Origin: Klebsiella sp. WP3-W18-ESBL-02
GTDB lineage: Bacteria; Pseudomonadota; Gammaproteobacteria; Enterobacterales; Enterobacteriaceae
Direction: 5' to 3'
DNA length: 64,000 nucleotides
Assembly: GCF_014168815.1 (NCBI RefSeq)
Contig: NZ_AP021972.1
Location: forward strand, 2,728,001-2,792,000
The position numbers and the translations under genes are program-made. The notes under the pieces are model-generated. The model saw only the letters and a program-made list of their open reading frames with translations. It did no database searches and was not told the origin of the DNA. Shown here piece by piece: positions 18,288-27,659 of the stretch; within the stretch, counting starts at the first letter, position 1, and each line of letters starts with the position of its first letter.

Positions 18288-20675
18288 TCAATCCCTCAAT
18301 GATGCCTGGAATCGCTCTTTCAATGCCTCTACGCATTTGGCAACGGTAGTGGCAATCTCCTCTTCTTCGAGTGTACGGCTGGTATCTTGTAGAATCAGGC
18401 TGATAGCAAGGCTCTTATAGCCTTCCGCAACACCCTTACCGCGGTACACGTCAAATAAGTTTACGCCAACTACCTGATTTACGCCAACTTTCTTACATTC
18501 GTTTAAAATATCTGCCGCAGGCACATTTTCAGCCACAACGACGGCGATATCACGACGGTTTGCCGGGAAGCGAGAAACGTCACGCGCCTGAGGAACCACG
18601 CGGTCTGCGAGCTTGTCCCACTCCAGTTCAAACGCCAGCGTACGGCCGTTCAGGTCCAGTTTACGTTCCAGTTCCGGGTGGATAACACCAATGAAACCAA
18701 TACGTTCACCGTGCAAATAAATGGCGGCGGACTGGCCTGGATGCAGGGCCGGGTTGGCTTCCGCTTTGAACTCAATTTCAGACAATTTACCGGTCAGGTC
18801 GAGAACGGATTCCAGATCGCCCTTCAGATCGTAGAAATCAACGGTCTCTTTCGCCAGATTCCAATGTTCGTCATAGCGGTTACCGCAAATCACGCCGCCC
18901 AGCAGCACGTCCTGGCGAATACCCAGCGGAGCCTGCGTATCCGGAACAAAGCGCAGGCCAGTCTCGAAAATACGCACGCGGTTTTGCTGACGGTTCTGGT
19001 TATAAACCACCGTCGACAACAGGCCGGTGAGCAGAGACAGACGCATCGCGGACATTTCGCTGGAAATCGGGCTTGGCAGAATCAGCGCTTCTTCACCTGG
19101 GTGCACCAGCTGCTGGACCTTCGGATCCACGAAGCTGTAGGTGATCACTTCCTGGTAGCCTTTGTCGTTAAGCATGGTTTTGACGCGTTTGAGCGACAGA
19201 TTGGCTTCTTTATGGCTACCCATCACCAGACCGGCCTGTACCGGCTCGTTCGGGATGCTGTTGTAGCCGTAAACACGCGCCACTTCTTCAACCAGATCTT
19301 CTTCAATCTCCATATCGAAACGCCAGGTTGGCGCAACCGCCTGCCACTGGTCGTTACCGACGGTCACTTCACAGCCCAGACGGGTCAGGATATCCGTCAC
19401 CTGGTCATCGGCAATGTGATGGCCAATCAGGCGATCCAGCTTGCTGCGACGCAGCGTGATAGTTGCACGCTTCGGCAGTGAGGCTTCGTGGGTAACGTCA
19501 ACAATCGGACCCGCTTCGCCGCCGCACAGTTCAATCAGCAGCGCGGTAGCGCGTTCCATGGCTTTGTACTGCAGCGCCGGGTCAACGCCACGTTCGTAGC
19601 GGTGAGACGCATCGGTATGCAGGCCATAACGACGTGCGCGTCCGGTGATGGACAGCGGGCTGAAGAACGCCGATTCCAGCAGCACGTTCTGGGTTTCATC
19701 ATTCACGCCAGAATGCTCGCCACCAAAGATACCGGCCATCGCCAGCGCTTTGTTATGATCGGCAATCACCAGCGTGTCGGCGCTAAGTTTGGCTTCAGAG
19801 CCGTCCAGCAGCACCAGCGTTTCGCCCTCTTTCGCCATGCGCACTTTGATGCCGCCTTCAATGCGATCTTTATCGAACGCATGCATCGGCTGACCCAGTT
19901 CCAGCAGGACGTAGTTGGTGACATCAACCACGGCATCGATGGATCGAATACCGCAACGACGCAGTTTTTCTTTCATCCACAGCGGGGTTGGCGCTTTCAC
20001 GTTGATACCTTTGACCACCCGGCCCAGATAGCGCGGGCAGGCATCGGCTGCTTCTACGTCAATCGGCATCACATCAGCAATGGTTGCCGCTACTGGCGCA
20101 ATTTCCGGCGCGTTGAGCGGCAGCTTGTTCAGCACCGCAACGTCGCGGGCAACGCCAATGATGCCCAGGCAGTCGGCACGGTTCGGAGTCACGCTGATTT
20201 CGATAGTGTTATCGTTAAGCTTCAGGTATTCACGGATATCGGTACCCAGCGGCGCGTCGGCCGGCAGCTCGATAATACCGCTATGATCGTCGGAAATGCC
20301 CAGCTCGGAGAAGGAGCACAGCATCCCTTCTGACGGTTCACCGCGCAGTTTCGCGGCCTTAATTTTGAAGTCGCCCGGCAGTACGGCGCCAATAGTCGCG
20401 ACCGCAACTTTCAAACCCTGGCGGCAGTTCGGCGCGCCACAGACGATATCCAGCAGACGTTCGCCGCCCACGTTAACTTTTGTAACGCGCAGTTTGTCTG
20501 CATTCGGGTGCTGGGCGCATTCAACCACTTCACCCACTACCACGCCATGGAAGGAGCCGGCCACGGCTTCAACGCCGTCGACTTCCAGACCCGCCATGGT
20601 GATTTGATCGGACAGCGCTTCGCTGTCGATAGCCGGGTTAACCCAATCGCGTAACCACAGTTCACTGAATTTCAT
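18288..20675 (-). CDS. pheT: Phenylalanyl-tRNA synthetase beta subunit
   Basis: 795 residues, the standard bacterial length. It has an N-terminal EMAP/OB tRNA-binding domain (residues about 40-150, with VVECAQHPNADKLRV), B3/B4 editing and B5 domains (RARRYGLHTDASHRYERGVDP) and a C-terminal FDX-ACB anticodon-binding domain ending LKERFQASLRD. It forms the alpha2-beta2 enzyme with PheS. It is separated by 15 bases from pheS and 4 bases from ihfA. Confidence 0.98.
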   Translation of the reverse strand: MKFSELWLRDWVNPAIDSEALSDQITMAGLEVDGVEAVAGSFHGVVVGEVVECAQHPNADKLRVTKVNVGGERLLDIVCGAPNCRQGLKVAVATIGAVLPGDFKIKAAKLRGEPSEGMLCSFSELGISDDHSGIIELPADAPLGTDIREYLKLNDNTIEISVTPNRADCLGIIGVARDVAVLNKLPLNAPEIAPVAATIADVMPIDVEAADACPRYLGRVVKGINVKAPTPLWMKEKLRRCGIRSIDAVVDVTNYVLLELGQPMHAFDKDRIEGGIKVRMAKEGETLVLLDGSEAKLSADTLVIADHNKALAMAGIFGGEHSGVNDETQNVLLESAFFSPLSITGRARRYGLHTDASHRYERGVDPALQYKAMERATALLIELCGGEAGPIVDVTHEASLPKRATITLRRSKLDRLIGHHIADDQVTDILTRLGCEVTVGNDQWQAVAPTWRFDMEIEEDLVEEVARVYGYNSIPNEPVQAGLVMGSHKEANLSLKRVKTMLNDKGYQEVITYSFVDPKVQQLVHPGEEALILPSPISSEMSAMRLSLLTGLLSTVVYNQNRQQNRVRIFETGLRFVPDTQAPLGIRQDVLLGGVICGNRYDEHWNLAKETVDFYDLKGDLESVLDLTGKLSEIEFKAEANPALHPGQSAAIYLHGERIGFIGVIHPELERKLDLNGRTLAFELEWDKLADRVVPQARDVSRFPANRRDIAVVVAENVPAADILNECKKVGVNQVVGVNLFDVYRGKGVAEGYKSLAISLILQDTSRTLEEEEIATTVAKCVEALKERFQASLRD

Positions 20676-20690
20676 TATGTTGCCCTGCCC

Positions 20691-21674
20691 TTATTTAAAC
20701 TGTTTGAGGAAACGCAGATCGTTTTCGAAGAATGCACGTAAATCGGTGACGCCGTAACGCAGCATAGTCAGACGTTCCATGCCCATACCGAAGGCGAAGC
20801 CGGAGTAAACTTCCGGATCGATACCCACGTTGCGCAGGACGTTCGGGTGCACCATGCCGCAGCCCAGCACTTCCAGCCATTTACCGTTTTTGCCCATCAC
20901 GTCAACTTCCGCTGACGGTTCGGTAAACGGGAAGTAGGACGGACGGAAACGAATCTGCAGGTCTTCCTCAAAGAAGTTGCGCAGGAAATCGTGCAGCGTC
21001 CCTTTCAGGTTGGTAAAGCTGATGTTTTTATCAACAATCAGGCCTTCCATCTGATGGAACATCGGGGTGTGGGTCTGATCGTAGTCGTTACGATAGACGC
21101 GGCCCGGCGCAATGATACGAATTGGCGGCTGCTGATCTTTCATGGTACGGATCTGTACGCCGGAAGTCTGGGTACGCAGCAGACGGGTGGCGTCAAACCA
21201 GAAAGTGTCGTGGTCAGCACGTGCCGGGTGGTGCGTTGGGATGTTCAGCGCATCGAAGTTATGGTAGTCATCTTCGATTTCCGGGCCCGTTGCAACGGTA
21301 AAGCCGAGCTCACCGAAGAAACTTTCAATACGGTCGATAGTACGCGTTACCGGGTGTAAACCACCGTTCTCAATACGACGACCCGGCAGGGAGATGTCAA
21401 TGGTCTCTGCGGCCAGACGGGCGTTCAACGCGGCGTTTTCCAAATCGGCTTTACGCGCGTTCAGTGCCTGCTGCACCTGCTCTTTCGCTTCGTTAATGAC
21501 CGCGCCTGCGGCCGGGCGCTCTTCTGGCGGCAGGTCACGCAGTGTGGTCATCTGAAGGGTCAGATGCCCTTTCTTGCCCAGATATTCGACGCGGACATTG
21601 TCTAACGCGGCAACATCTGAAGCCTGGTTAATGGCTGCCTTGGCACTGGCAACCAGCTCTGCGAGATGTGACAT
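20691..21674 (-). CDS. pheS: Phenylalanyl-tRNA synthetase alpha subunit
   Basis: 327 residues from the homology-supported start MSHLAELVASAKAAIN (an ATG four codons earlier is in frame). It has an N-terminal coiled coil followed by the class II core with FHQMEGLIVD (motif 2 region), RPSYFPFTEPSAEVDV and GFAFGMGMERLTMLRYG (motif 3). It charges tRNA-Phe together with PheT. Expression is expected to be set by the pheM attenuator just upstream. Confidence 0.98.
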   Translation of the reverse strand: MSHLAELVASAKAAINQASDVAALDNVRVEYLGKKGHLTLQMTTLRDLPPEERPAAGAVINEAKEQVQQALNARKADLENAALNARLAAETIDISLPGRRIENGGLHPVTRTIDRIESFFGELGFTVATGPEIEDDYHNFDALNIPTHHPARADHDTFWFDATRLLRTQTSGVQIRTMKDQQPPIRIIAPGRVYRNDYDQTHTPMFHQMEGLIVDKNISFTNLKGTLHDFLRNFFEEDLQIRFRPSYFPFTEPSAEVDVMGKNGKWLEVLGCGMVHPNVLRNVGIDPEVYSGFAFGMGMERLTMLRYGVTDLRAFFENDLRFLKQFK

Positions 21675-21736
21675 GGTTTTCCTCATTATGTCGGTGCAGA
21701 CACCGGTTTGGTGGACTTAATCTCGAATTCAGATAC

Positions 21737-21762
21737 AAAAAAAGCCTCCATCCGGAGGCTTA
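21737..21762 (-). terminator. Attenuator terminator of the pheST operon
   Basis: On the minus strand, AGCCTCC-GGAT-GGAGGCT followed by a run of T forms an intrinsic terminator between pheM and pheS. A copy of GCCTCC just upstream (21797-21804) can pair alternatively, as expected for an antiterminator governed by ribosome stalling on pheM. Confidence 0.87.
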
Positions 21763-21809
21763 TTGGCGCTGATTTTTCGTTTCTTCTTTCACGCGCAAGC
21801 CTCCTGGAT

Positions 21810-21854
21810 TCAGGTGCTAAAGTAAAAGAAGAAGCGGAAAATAGCAGCATTCAT
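21810..21854 (-). CDS. pheM: pheST operon leader peptide PheM
   Basis: The 14-residue peptide [14 protein letters not shown] contains five phenylalanines. The sequence is identical to the E. coli PheM leader. Ribosome stalling at Phe codons when charged tRNA-Phe is scarce prevents the downstream attenuator from forming. A promoter with TTGACA (21917-21922) and TCAATA (21893-21898) on the minus strand lies between rplT and pheM. Confidence 0.95.
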
Positions 21855-21939
21855 GCTTGCGTTACCTTGTGTGGTAAGGGTCGTAACACCTTTATTGAAA
21901 GGGCTACGGGAATAAATGTCAACGTTTTGATGCGATTAA

Positions 21940-21968
21940 AATGAAAAGAGGGAGACTAGCTCCCTCTT
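21940..21968 (-). terminator. Terminator after rplT
   Basis: The 9-bp stem AAGAGGGAG/CTCCCTCTT with a 5-base loop is followed on the minus strand by a T-rich tail, ten bases after the rplT stop. It separates the thrS-infC-rpmI-rplT unit from pheMST; partial readthrough is likely, as in E. coli. Confidence 0.8.
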
Positions 21969-21977
21969 CCAACTGGC

Positions 21978-22334
21978 TTATGCCAGTGCTGCTTTCGCTT
22001 TTTCGACCAGAGCGGTGAACGCTACTTTGTCGAATACTGCGATGTCAGCCAGGATCTTACGGTCGATTTCAACAGAGGCTTTTTTCAGGCCGTTGATGAA
22101 TTTGCTGTAAGAAATGCCGTTCTGACGTGCTGCTGCGTTGATACGCGCAATCCACAGTTGACGGAACTGACGCTTTTTCTGACGACGGTCACGATAAGCG
22201 TACTGACCAGCTTTGATAACAGCCTGGAAGGCAACGCGGTATACGCGAGAACGCGCACCGTAGTAGCCTTTAGCTTGTTTCAAAATTTTCTTGTGACGTG
22301 CACGTGCAATTACACCACGTTTTACGCGAGCCAT
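21978..22334 (-). CDS. rplT: 50S ribosomal protein L20
   Basis: 118 residues, highly basic, beginning MARVKRGVIARARHKKILKQAKGYYGARSR. It is an early 23S rRNA-binding assembly protein of the large subunit. In E. coli it represses translation of its own mRNA and of rpmI; the gene order infC-rpmI-rplT is kept here, which supports the same control. Confidence 0.99.
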   Translation of the reverse strand: MARVKRGVIARARHKKILKQAKGYYGARSRVYRVAFQAVIKAGQYAYRDRRQKKRQFRQLWIARINAAARQNGISYSKFINGLKKASVEIDRKILADIAVFDKVAFTALVEKAKAALA

Positions 22335-22385
22335 ATGTGCTCTCCTGTATCTATATTCTTAGTAAAAAATTTAAACGTTAACGGC

Positions 22386-22583
22386 TTATGCGTACGGCAG
22401 GCACGCGATAACCAGACCCAGATCGCCTTTAGAAACAAGGCCTTTTGGACGCAGGTGACGTTTACGTTTAGTAGATTTTTTGGTCAGAATATGACGCAGG
22501 TTTGCGTGCTTACGCTTAAATCCACCACCACCGGTTTTTTTGAAGCGCTTAGCAGCACCGCGTACGGTCTTAATCTTTGGCAT
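22386..22583 (-). CDS. rpmI: 50S ribosomal protein L35
   Basis: 65 residues from MPKIKTVRGAAKRFKKT, ending IACLPYA. The start at 22583 matches L35 proteins; an in-frame ATG five codons earlier is outside the family. It lies between infC and rplT in the conserved ribosomal operon. Confidence 0.98.
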   Translation of the reverse strand: MPKIKTVRGAAKRFKKTGGGGFKRKHANLRHILTKKSTKRKRHLRPKGLVSKGDLGLVIACLPYA

Positions 22584-22679
22584 CTTAATAACTTCCACTT
22601 CGCATTGTTAATAAACGAAACATAGGCGAACAACGCCAGTGAAGCCCGAAAGCTCCACGGACATTGCTACTTGAAGGCC

Positions 22680-23222
22680 TTACTGTTTCTTCTTAGGAGC
22701 GAGCACCATGATCATCTGGCGGCCTTCGATCTTCGTAGGGAAGGATTCGACTACTGCCAGTTCACTCAGATCGTCACGGACGCGGTTAAGCACTTCCATA
22801 CCGATCTGCTGGTGGGCCATCTCACGACCGCGGAAACGCAGCGTGATCTTAGCCTTATCGCCATCTTCGAGAAAGCGTACCAGGCTGCGGAGTTTTACCT
22901 GGTAATCGCCATCATCGGTCCCAGGACGGAATTTAATTTCCTTAACCTGGATAACTTTTTGCTTTTTCTTCTGTTCCTTAGAAGACTTACTCTTTTCATA
23001 AAGGAACTTGCCGTAGTCCATGATACGACAAACTGGCGGTTCGGCGTTAGGGCTGATTTCAACTAAATCTACTCCAGCCTCTTCAGCCTTTTCGATTGCT
23101 TCTCTCAGACTCACAATACCCAGTTGCTCACCTTCCAGACCAGTTAAGCGAACTTCCTGGGCGCGAATCTCGCCATTGATACGATTCGGACGTGCCGTTT
23201 GAACTCGTTTTCCGCCTTTAAT
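22680..23222 (-). CDS. infC: Translation initiation factor IF-3 (AUU start)
   Basis: 180 residues when read from the ATT at 23220-23222 as initiator: IKGGKRVQTARPNRINGEIR, then the family body through MIMVLAPKKKQ. The ATT lies three bases after the thrS stop, exactly as in E. coli. The rare start lets IF-3 repress its own translation, because IF-3 rejects non-canonical starts. A predictor restricted to ATG/GTG/TTG would begin at 23114 and lose 36 residues, including the start of the N-terminal domain. Confidence 0.97.
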   Translation of the reverse strand: MKGGKRVQTARPNRINGEIRAQEVRLTGLEGEQLGIVSLREAIEKAEEAGVDLVEISPNAEPPVCRIMDYGKFLYEKSKSSKEQKKKQKVIQVKEIKFRPGTDDGDYQVKLRSLVRFLEDGDKAKITLRFRGREMAHQQIGMEVLNRVRDDLSELAVVESFPTKIEGRQMIMVLAPKKKQ

Positions 23223-23225
23223 ACC

Positions 23226-25154
23226 TTATTCCTCCAGTTGTTGAAGACTGCGGCTGCGAATCTCTTGTTGCAGCTTCTCAATCACTTCGTTTACGTCCAG
23301 GCTGCCCAAGTCTTTGCCACGACGGGTGCGCACGGCAACTTTGCCGGCTTCAACCTCTTTGTCGCCACAGACCAACATGTAAGGGACACGACGTAAAGTG
23401 TGCTCGCGGATTTTAAAGCCAATCTTCTCATTTCTCAAGTCTGCTTTTACGCGAATGCCTGCATTTTGTAGTTTACGGGTCAATTCGTTAACGTATTCAG
23501 ACTGAGAATCGGTAATATTCATCACCACAACCTGCACCGGCGCAAGCCATGTCGGGAAGAAACCGGCAAATTCTTCGGTCAGGATGCCAATGAAGCGCTC
23601 CAGTGAACCGAGAATGGCGCGGTGAATCATTACCGGAACCTGACGTTCGTTGTTTTCGCCCACATAAGAGGCGCTCAGACGAGCCGGCAGGGAGAAGTCC
23701 AGCTGTACAGTACCGCACTGCCAAGCACGATCGAGGCAGTCATACAGGGTAAACTCAATTTTCGGACCATAGAACGCGCCTTCACCCAGTTGATATTCAA
23801 ACGGGATGTTGTTCTCTTCCAGCGCGACGGCCAGATCCGCTTCTGCACGGTCCCACATTTCATCGCTGCCGATACGTTTTTCCGGACGCGTTGAAAGTTT
23901 GACCACGATTTTTTCAAAACCGAAAGTGCTGTACATATCATAGACTAAACGAATGCACGCGTTCACTTCATCACGCACCTGCTCTTCCGTACAGAAGATA
24001 TGGGCGTCATCCTGAGTAAAGCCGCGTACGCGCATCAGGCCATGCAGCGCACCAGACGGTTCGTTACGGTGGCAGCTACCGAACTCCGCCATACGCAGCG
24101 GCAGGTCGCGGTAGGATTTCAGACCCTGGTTAAAGATCTGAACGTGCCCCGGGCAGTTCATCGGTTTGATGCAGTATTCGCGGTTCTCCGAAGAGGTGGT
24201 GAACATCGCATCTTTGTAGTTGTCCCAGTGGCCGGTTTTTTCCCACAGCACACGGTCCATCATGAACGGGCCCTTCACTTCCTGATACTGGTACTCTTTC
24301 AGCTTGGAGCGTACGAAAGTTTCCAGCTCACGGAAGATGGTCCAGCCGTCGTTATGCCAGAAGACCATGCCCGGCGCTTCTTCCTGCATATGATACAGGT
24401 CAAGCTGCTTACCGATTTTACGGTGGTCGCGTTTTGCCGCTTCTTCCAGACGCTGCAGATAGGCATTCAGGGCTTTTTTGTCCGTCCACGCCGTACCGTA
24501 GATACGTTGCAGCATTTTATTGTTGCTGTCGCCACGCCAGTAGGCGCCTGCGGTTTTCATCAGCTTGAAGTAGTGGCAGAAACGCATATTCGGCACGTGC
24601 GGACCGCGGCACATGTCGATGTATTCTTCGTGATGATACAAACCAGGTTTGTCATCATGCGCGATATTTTCATCAAGAATGGAAACTTTATAGGTTTCGC
24701 CACGTTTTACGAAAGTATCGCGAGCTTCATGCCAGCTGACCTTCTTCTTGATGACGTCGTAGTTTTTCTCGGCAAGCTCGTGCATACGTTTTTCGAGCGC
24801 GTCGATGTCTTCCTGGGTCAGCGTATGGTCAAGATCGACGTCGTAATAGAAACCGTTGTCGATAACCGGGCCGATCGCCATTTTGGTGTTAGGCCACAGC
24901 TGTTTGATAGCGTGTCCAAGCAGGTGAGCACACGAGTGACGAATGATTTCCAGACCGTCTTCATCTTTTGCAGTAATGAGAGACAGCGTGGCATCATTTT
25001 CAATAATGTCGGATGCATCAACCAGTTCACCGTTCACGCGCCCAGCGATGGTGGCTTTTGCCAGACCAGGGCCGATGTCCAGAGCGACATCCATCGGGCT
25101 AACGGCGTGGTCGTAATGGCGTTGGCTGCCATCAGGAAGAGTAATTACAGGCAT
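23226..25154 (-). CDS. thrS: Threonyl-tRNA synthetase
   Basis: 642 residues, the E. coli length. It has an N-terminal TGS domain (residues 1-60), an editing domain with HSCAHLLGHAIKQL (Zn/editing His), the class II core with motif 2 FGSCHRNEPSGALHGLMRVRGFTQDDAHIF, the zinc ligands CPGH, HxxH-like segments and motif 3 MIHRAILGSLERFIGIL, and a C-terminal anticodon-binding domain. It charges tRNA-Thr. AAGGA lies ten bases before the ATG within an autoregulatory leader. Confidence 0.98.
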   Translation of the reverse strand: MPVITLPDGSQRHYDHAVSPMDVALDIGPGLAKATIAGRVNGELVDASDIIENDATLSLITAKDEDGLEIIRHSCAHLLGHAIKQLWPNTKMAIGPVIDNGFYYDVDLDHTLTQEDIDALEKRMHELAEKNYDVIKKKVSWHEARDTFVKRGETYKVSILDENIAHDDKPGLYHHEEYIDMCRGPHVPNMRFCHYFKLMKTAGAYWRGDSNNKMLQRIYGTAWTDKKALNAYLQRLEEAAKRDHRKIGKQLDLYHMQEEAPGMVFWHNDGWTIFRELETFVRSKLKEYQYQEVKGPFMMDRVLWEKTGHWDNYKDAMFTTSSENREYCIKPMNCPGHVQIFNQGLKSYRDLPLRMAEFGSCHRNEPSGALHGLMRVRGFTQDDAHIFCTEEQVRDEVNACIRLVYDMYSTFGFEKIVVKLSTRPEKRIGSDEMWDRAEADLAVALEENNIPFEYQLGEGAFYGPKIEFTLYDCLDRAWQCGTVQLDFSLPARLSASYVGENNERQVPVMIHRAILGSLERFIGILTEEFAGFFPTWLAPVQVVVMNITDSQSEYVNELTRKLQNAGIRVKADLRNEKIGFKIREHTLRRVPYMLVCGDKEVEAGKVAVRTRRGKDLGSLDVNEVIEKLQQEIRSRSLQQLEE

Positions 25155-25320
25155 TTCATGTCCTTATTTGCAGTGGTGCCCCACACGAAAGAGCACATAC
25201 AAAACAAAAGTATTTAGAAATATCAGTTTGTTAAATGCGTTTCTGAGCTTCACTCTGCTAAGTGTGTACATCCACAAGTACTCTGAATGTACCCGCATTA
25301 ACGCCCTGATACCGAAGCAC
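25155..25320 (-). promoter_or_regulatory. thrS mRNA leader with tRNA-Thr-mimicking operator
   Basis: The minus strand from about 25320 to 25155 closely follows the E. coli thrS leader. Just before the ribosome site lies GTGCTCTTTCGTGTGGGGCAC, a stem-loop whose loop contains CGT (complement of 25185-25187), the anticodon-like triplet bound by ThrRS. Established E. coli work shows ThrRS binds this leader and blocks ribosome loading. The remaining upstream bases to 25445 show no gene. Confidence 0.8.
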
Positions 25321-25445
25321 CAGTGTACACGCCGCTGACCTGGCAGAAAAGTGTGAATTGGCGACGACAGCCGATGACTGCCGCTATCGACGATAAAAGC
25401 AGCGCATCGTCACCGCCAATGGCGATGATGGTGACTGACTGGCGC

Positions 25446-26933
25446 TTACAGCCCCTCCTCCATCACCCACACGCTGACGCTACCGCCATTACAGGTAAAG
25501 GTCGCCCCCCCCGCGTCGTCGGTTTCAACACACTCCTCGCGGTTATTAAGAAAATCTTTCCAGCGCTTATTGGCATAATTTTCGCCGAGCGTCAGCGTCT
25601 TTTCACCGGCGTCGCCATTAGACAGCACCACCACGCAGCCCGGCATATCTTCTGTTCCACTGCGACTAAAGGCAATGCAGTTCGGATGATCGAACCACAG
25701 GGTCTGTACACCGTGGGCGAAGCGCTGGCGGGCATGAATCAGCTCGTGTAGCTGCTCAATCACCGGCATGTCGATAACGTAGTTTTCACCGTCCCCGCCG
25801 CTATCTTCATAGTGGGCGCCAAACAGATCGGGATAAAAGACCGACGGCACGCCGTTTTCACGCAGCAGGATTAGCGCATAAGCCAGCGGTTTAAACCAGG
25901 CTTCCACCGGCGCTTCCAACGCCTGAAGCGGCTGGGTATCATGGTTCGCTACCAGCGTAACCGCATGGAACGGGTCGGCCTCTACCAACGTACCGGTAAA
26001 GATCTGGCTCATGTCATAATCGCGTCCCATGCGCGACGCATCGTGGAAATGCATTTGCAATGGAGCATCAAACAGCAGGGTTTTCCCCTCAACCTGAGCA
26101 ATGTACTGCTGTAATTTCTCGACATCATGGGACCAATATTCCGCAACAACAAACAGCGGCTTGGCGGCCACTTCCTGCACGTGCTCAATCCACGCCTTAT
26201 AGAACCACGCGGGGATATGTTTAACGGCATCCAGGCGAAAACCATCGCAGCCGGTCTGCTCAAGCATCCACCGTGCCCAGTATTTCAATTCTTCCGCCAC
26301 CGCCTGATTGCGAAAATCAACATTTTCGCCCATCAGATAGTCATAGTTCCCCATTTCGTCGTCGACCTGATCGCTCCAGCCTTCGCCGGTATAGTCGTTC
26401 ACGATTTTGAAGATGCCATCTTCGTCAGGGTTCTCGATATGGTCAATGCCGCTAAAACATCTGAAATCCCAGATAAACTGCGAGTATTTTCCTGCGCGCG
26501 CGGGAAACGTGTAGCGGGTCCACGCTTCACACTCAATGACTTCGTCATCGATTTGCGTACGATCGTCTGCATTCACGCGCTGTACGCGGATACGCTCCTT
26601 CTCATCTGCTCCCATCTTATGGTTGACGACCACGTCCATCAGCACCGCAATATCATGTTGTTTCAGGGCATCGATGGCCGCCAGCAGCTGAGATTTATCG
26701 CCATATTTGGTTGCCACCGTTCCTTTCTGATCGAACTCCCCCAAATCAAAAAGATCGTAGCTGTCATAGCCAACGGAATACCCCCCAGACGCCCCTTTGC
26801 AGGCCGGCGGCAGCCAAATCATGTTGATACCAATTTCGTTCAAGCTGGGCGCCAACGCCGCCGCTTCCAGCCACAATTCACCACCGGCGGGATAATACCA
26901 ATGAAAGCATTGTAATAAGGTGGGGTTGCGCAT
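25446..26933 (-). CDS. amyA: Cytoplasmic alpha-amylase
   Basis: 495 residues from MRNPTLLQCFHWYYPAGGELW, GH13 family, closely matching E. coli AmyA and lacking a signal peptide. Catalytic regions visible are DVVVNHKMGAD, GFRLDAVKHIP (nucleophile Asp), FVVAEYW (acid/base Glu) and VANHDTQ (third Asp). It hydrolyses internal alpha-1,4 links of maltodextrins and glycogen in the cytoplasm. The start at 26933 follows a GGAG site; the ATG nine codons upstream is less likely. In K-12 amyA lies near fli genes, whereas here it adjoins thrS. Confidence 0.95.
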   Translation of the reverse strand: MRNPTLLQCFHWYYPAGGELWLEAAALAPSLNEIGINMIWLPPACKGASGGYSVGYDSYDLFDLGEFDQKGTVATKYGDKSQLLAAIDALKQHDIAVLMDVVVNHKMGADEKERIRVQRVNADDRTQIDDEVIECEAWTRYTFPARAGKYSQFIWDFRCFSGIDHIENPDEDGIFKIVNDYTGEGWSDQVDDEMGNYDYLMGENVDFRNQAVAEELKYWARWMLEQTGCDGFRLDAVKHIPAWFYKAWIEHVQEVAAKPLFVVAEYWSHDVEKLQQYIAQVEGKTLLFDAPLQMHFHDASRMGRDYDMSQIFTGTLVEADPFHAVTLVANHDTQPLQALEAPVEAWFKPLAYALILLRENGVPSVFYPDLFGAHYEDSGGDGENYVIDMPVIEQLHELIHARQRFAHGVQTLWFDHPNCIAFSRSGTEDMPGCVVVLSNGDAGEKTLTLGENYANKRWKDFLNNREECVETDDAGGATFTCNGGSVSVWVMEEGL

Positions 26934-27035
26934 ACCTGTTCTCCGCATAAGACGACACAAGAACTATAAGAGGGAAATACGCCAGGTGCGAGATTCTGGT
27001 ACACTAAGTGCATTCAACGCCAAAAGGAATGGACC

Positions 27036-27143
27036 ATGCCAACACATCGATTTGCAAAAAAACACTGGAAAATGGTGCTAGTGCTGATCGCTATCTGTGG
27101 TGCCATGCTGTTGCTGCGATGGGCAGCAATGATTTGGGGATAA
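27036..27143 (+). CDS. yniD: Small inner-membrane protein YniD
   Basis: The 35-residue protein MPTHRFAKKHWKMVLVLIAI... ends RWAAMIWG, nearly identical to E. coli YniD. One hydrophobic segment (residues 13-28) predicts a single-pass membrane protein. AAGGA lies nine bases before the ATG. Function is unknown. Its place between the thrS region and ydiY agrees with E. coli order. Confidence 0.9.
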   Translation: MPTHRFAKKHWKMVLVLIAICGAMLLLRWAAMIWG

Positions 27144-27303
27144 TAAAACGGAAAGAATGAGGGTTGGAAAAAGTATGGTTAAAGATCATTTATATACAAA
27201 AAATGCGCTTAACCCGATTCAATTAACAATACGTGCCGTTAAAATATCCGAACTGTCGTTTTAAATATCAACATACTTAATTAGCTAAATATCAACAGCA
27301 GCA

Positions 27304-27336
27304 AGAAAAACCGGTACATCTCTACCCGGTTTTCTC
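27304..27336. terminator. Hairpin between yniD and the small secreted protein gene
   Basis: The stem AAAACCGG/CCGGTTTT with an 11-base loop and flanking A/T can terminate transcription from either side. It lies 45 bases after the stop of the minus-strand gene. Confidence 0.6.
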
Positions 27337-27381
27337 TGCCGGTATAAAATAATTAAATCAAATTATTACAGCACAGAATGA

Positions 27382-27627
27382 TTAATACCACTCACCCGCA
27401 ACAAGGGTATGGACATTGAATGCGTCGTCCATAGAGCGGCCGGTAGACTGTGAGCCGGGGGCGATGTTAGAACCCGCTTCAACGTCATAAGCGCTGGAGA
27501 TCCCCACGTGTTGAACGGTGGTGGCGTTAGTGGTACGGGCTGGCTGCGTTGCAGGTTCGGCGGCAAATACGCCGAAAGAGAGTGCTGACAGCAGAATAGC
27601 TGCAGATGCGATTTTGATATTTTTCAT
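27382..27627 (-). CDS. Small secreted (periplasmic) protein of unknown function
   Basis: 81 residues. A clear Sec signal peptide MKNIKIASAAILLSALSFGVFA with cleavage after AxA/AFA is followed by a short mature part (EPATQPARTTNATTVQHVG...GEWY) lacking cysteines. The signal sequence resembles those of the BhsA/McbA-like DUF1471 family, but the mature part does not show that domain clearly. No function is proposed. An IS630 element ends 31 bases upstream of its start codon, so its native promoter is displaced or replaced. Confidence 0.7.
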   Translation of the reverse strand: MKNIKIASAAILLSALSFGVFAAEPATQPARTTNATTVQHVGISSAYDVEAGSNIAPGSQSTGRSMDDAFNVHTLVAGEWY

Positions 27628-27659
27628 AATGTTTATTCTCTAACTGGATTAAGACTCTA

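Noticed and set aside
24000..25217. 405-codon plus-strand ORF opposite thrS
   Set aside because: Antisense to thrS; open only because of GC-rich codon structure on the real strand.
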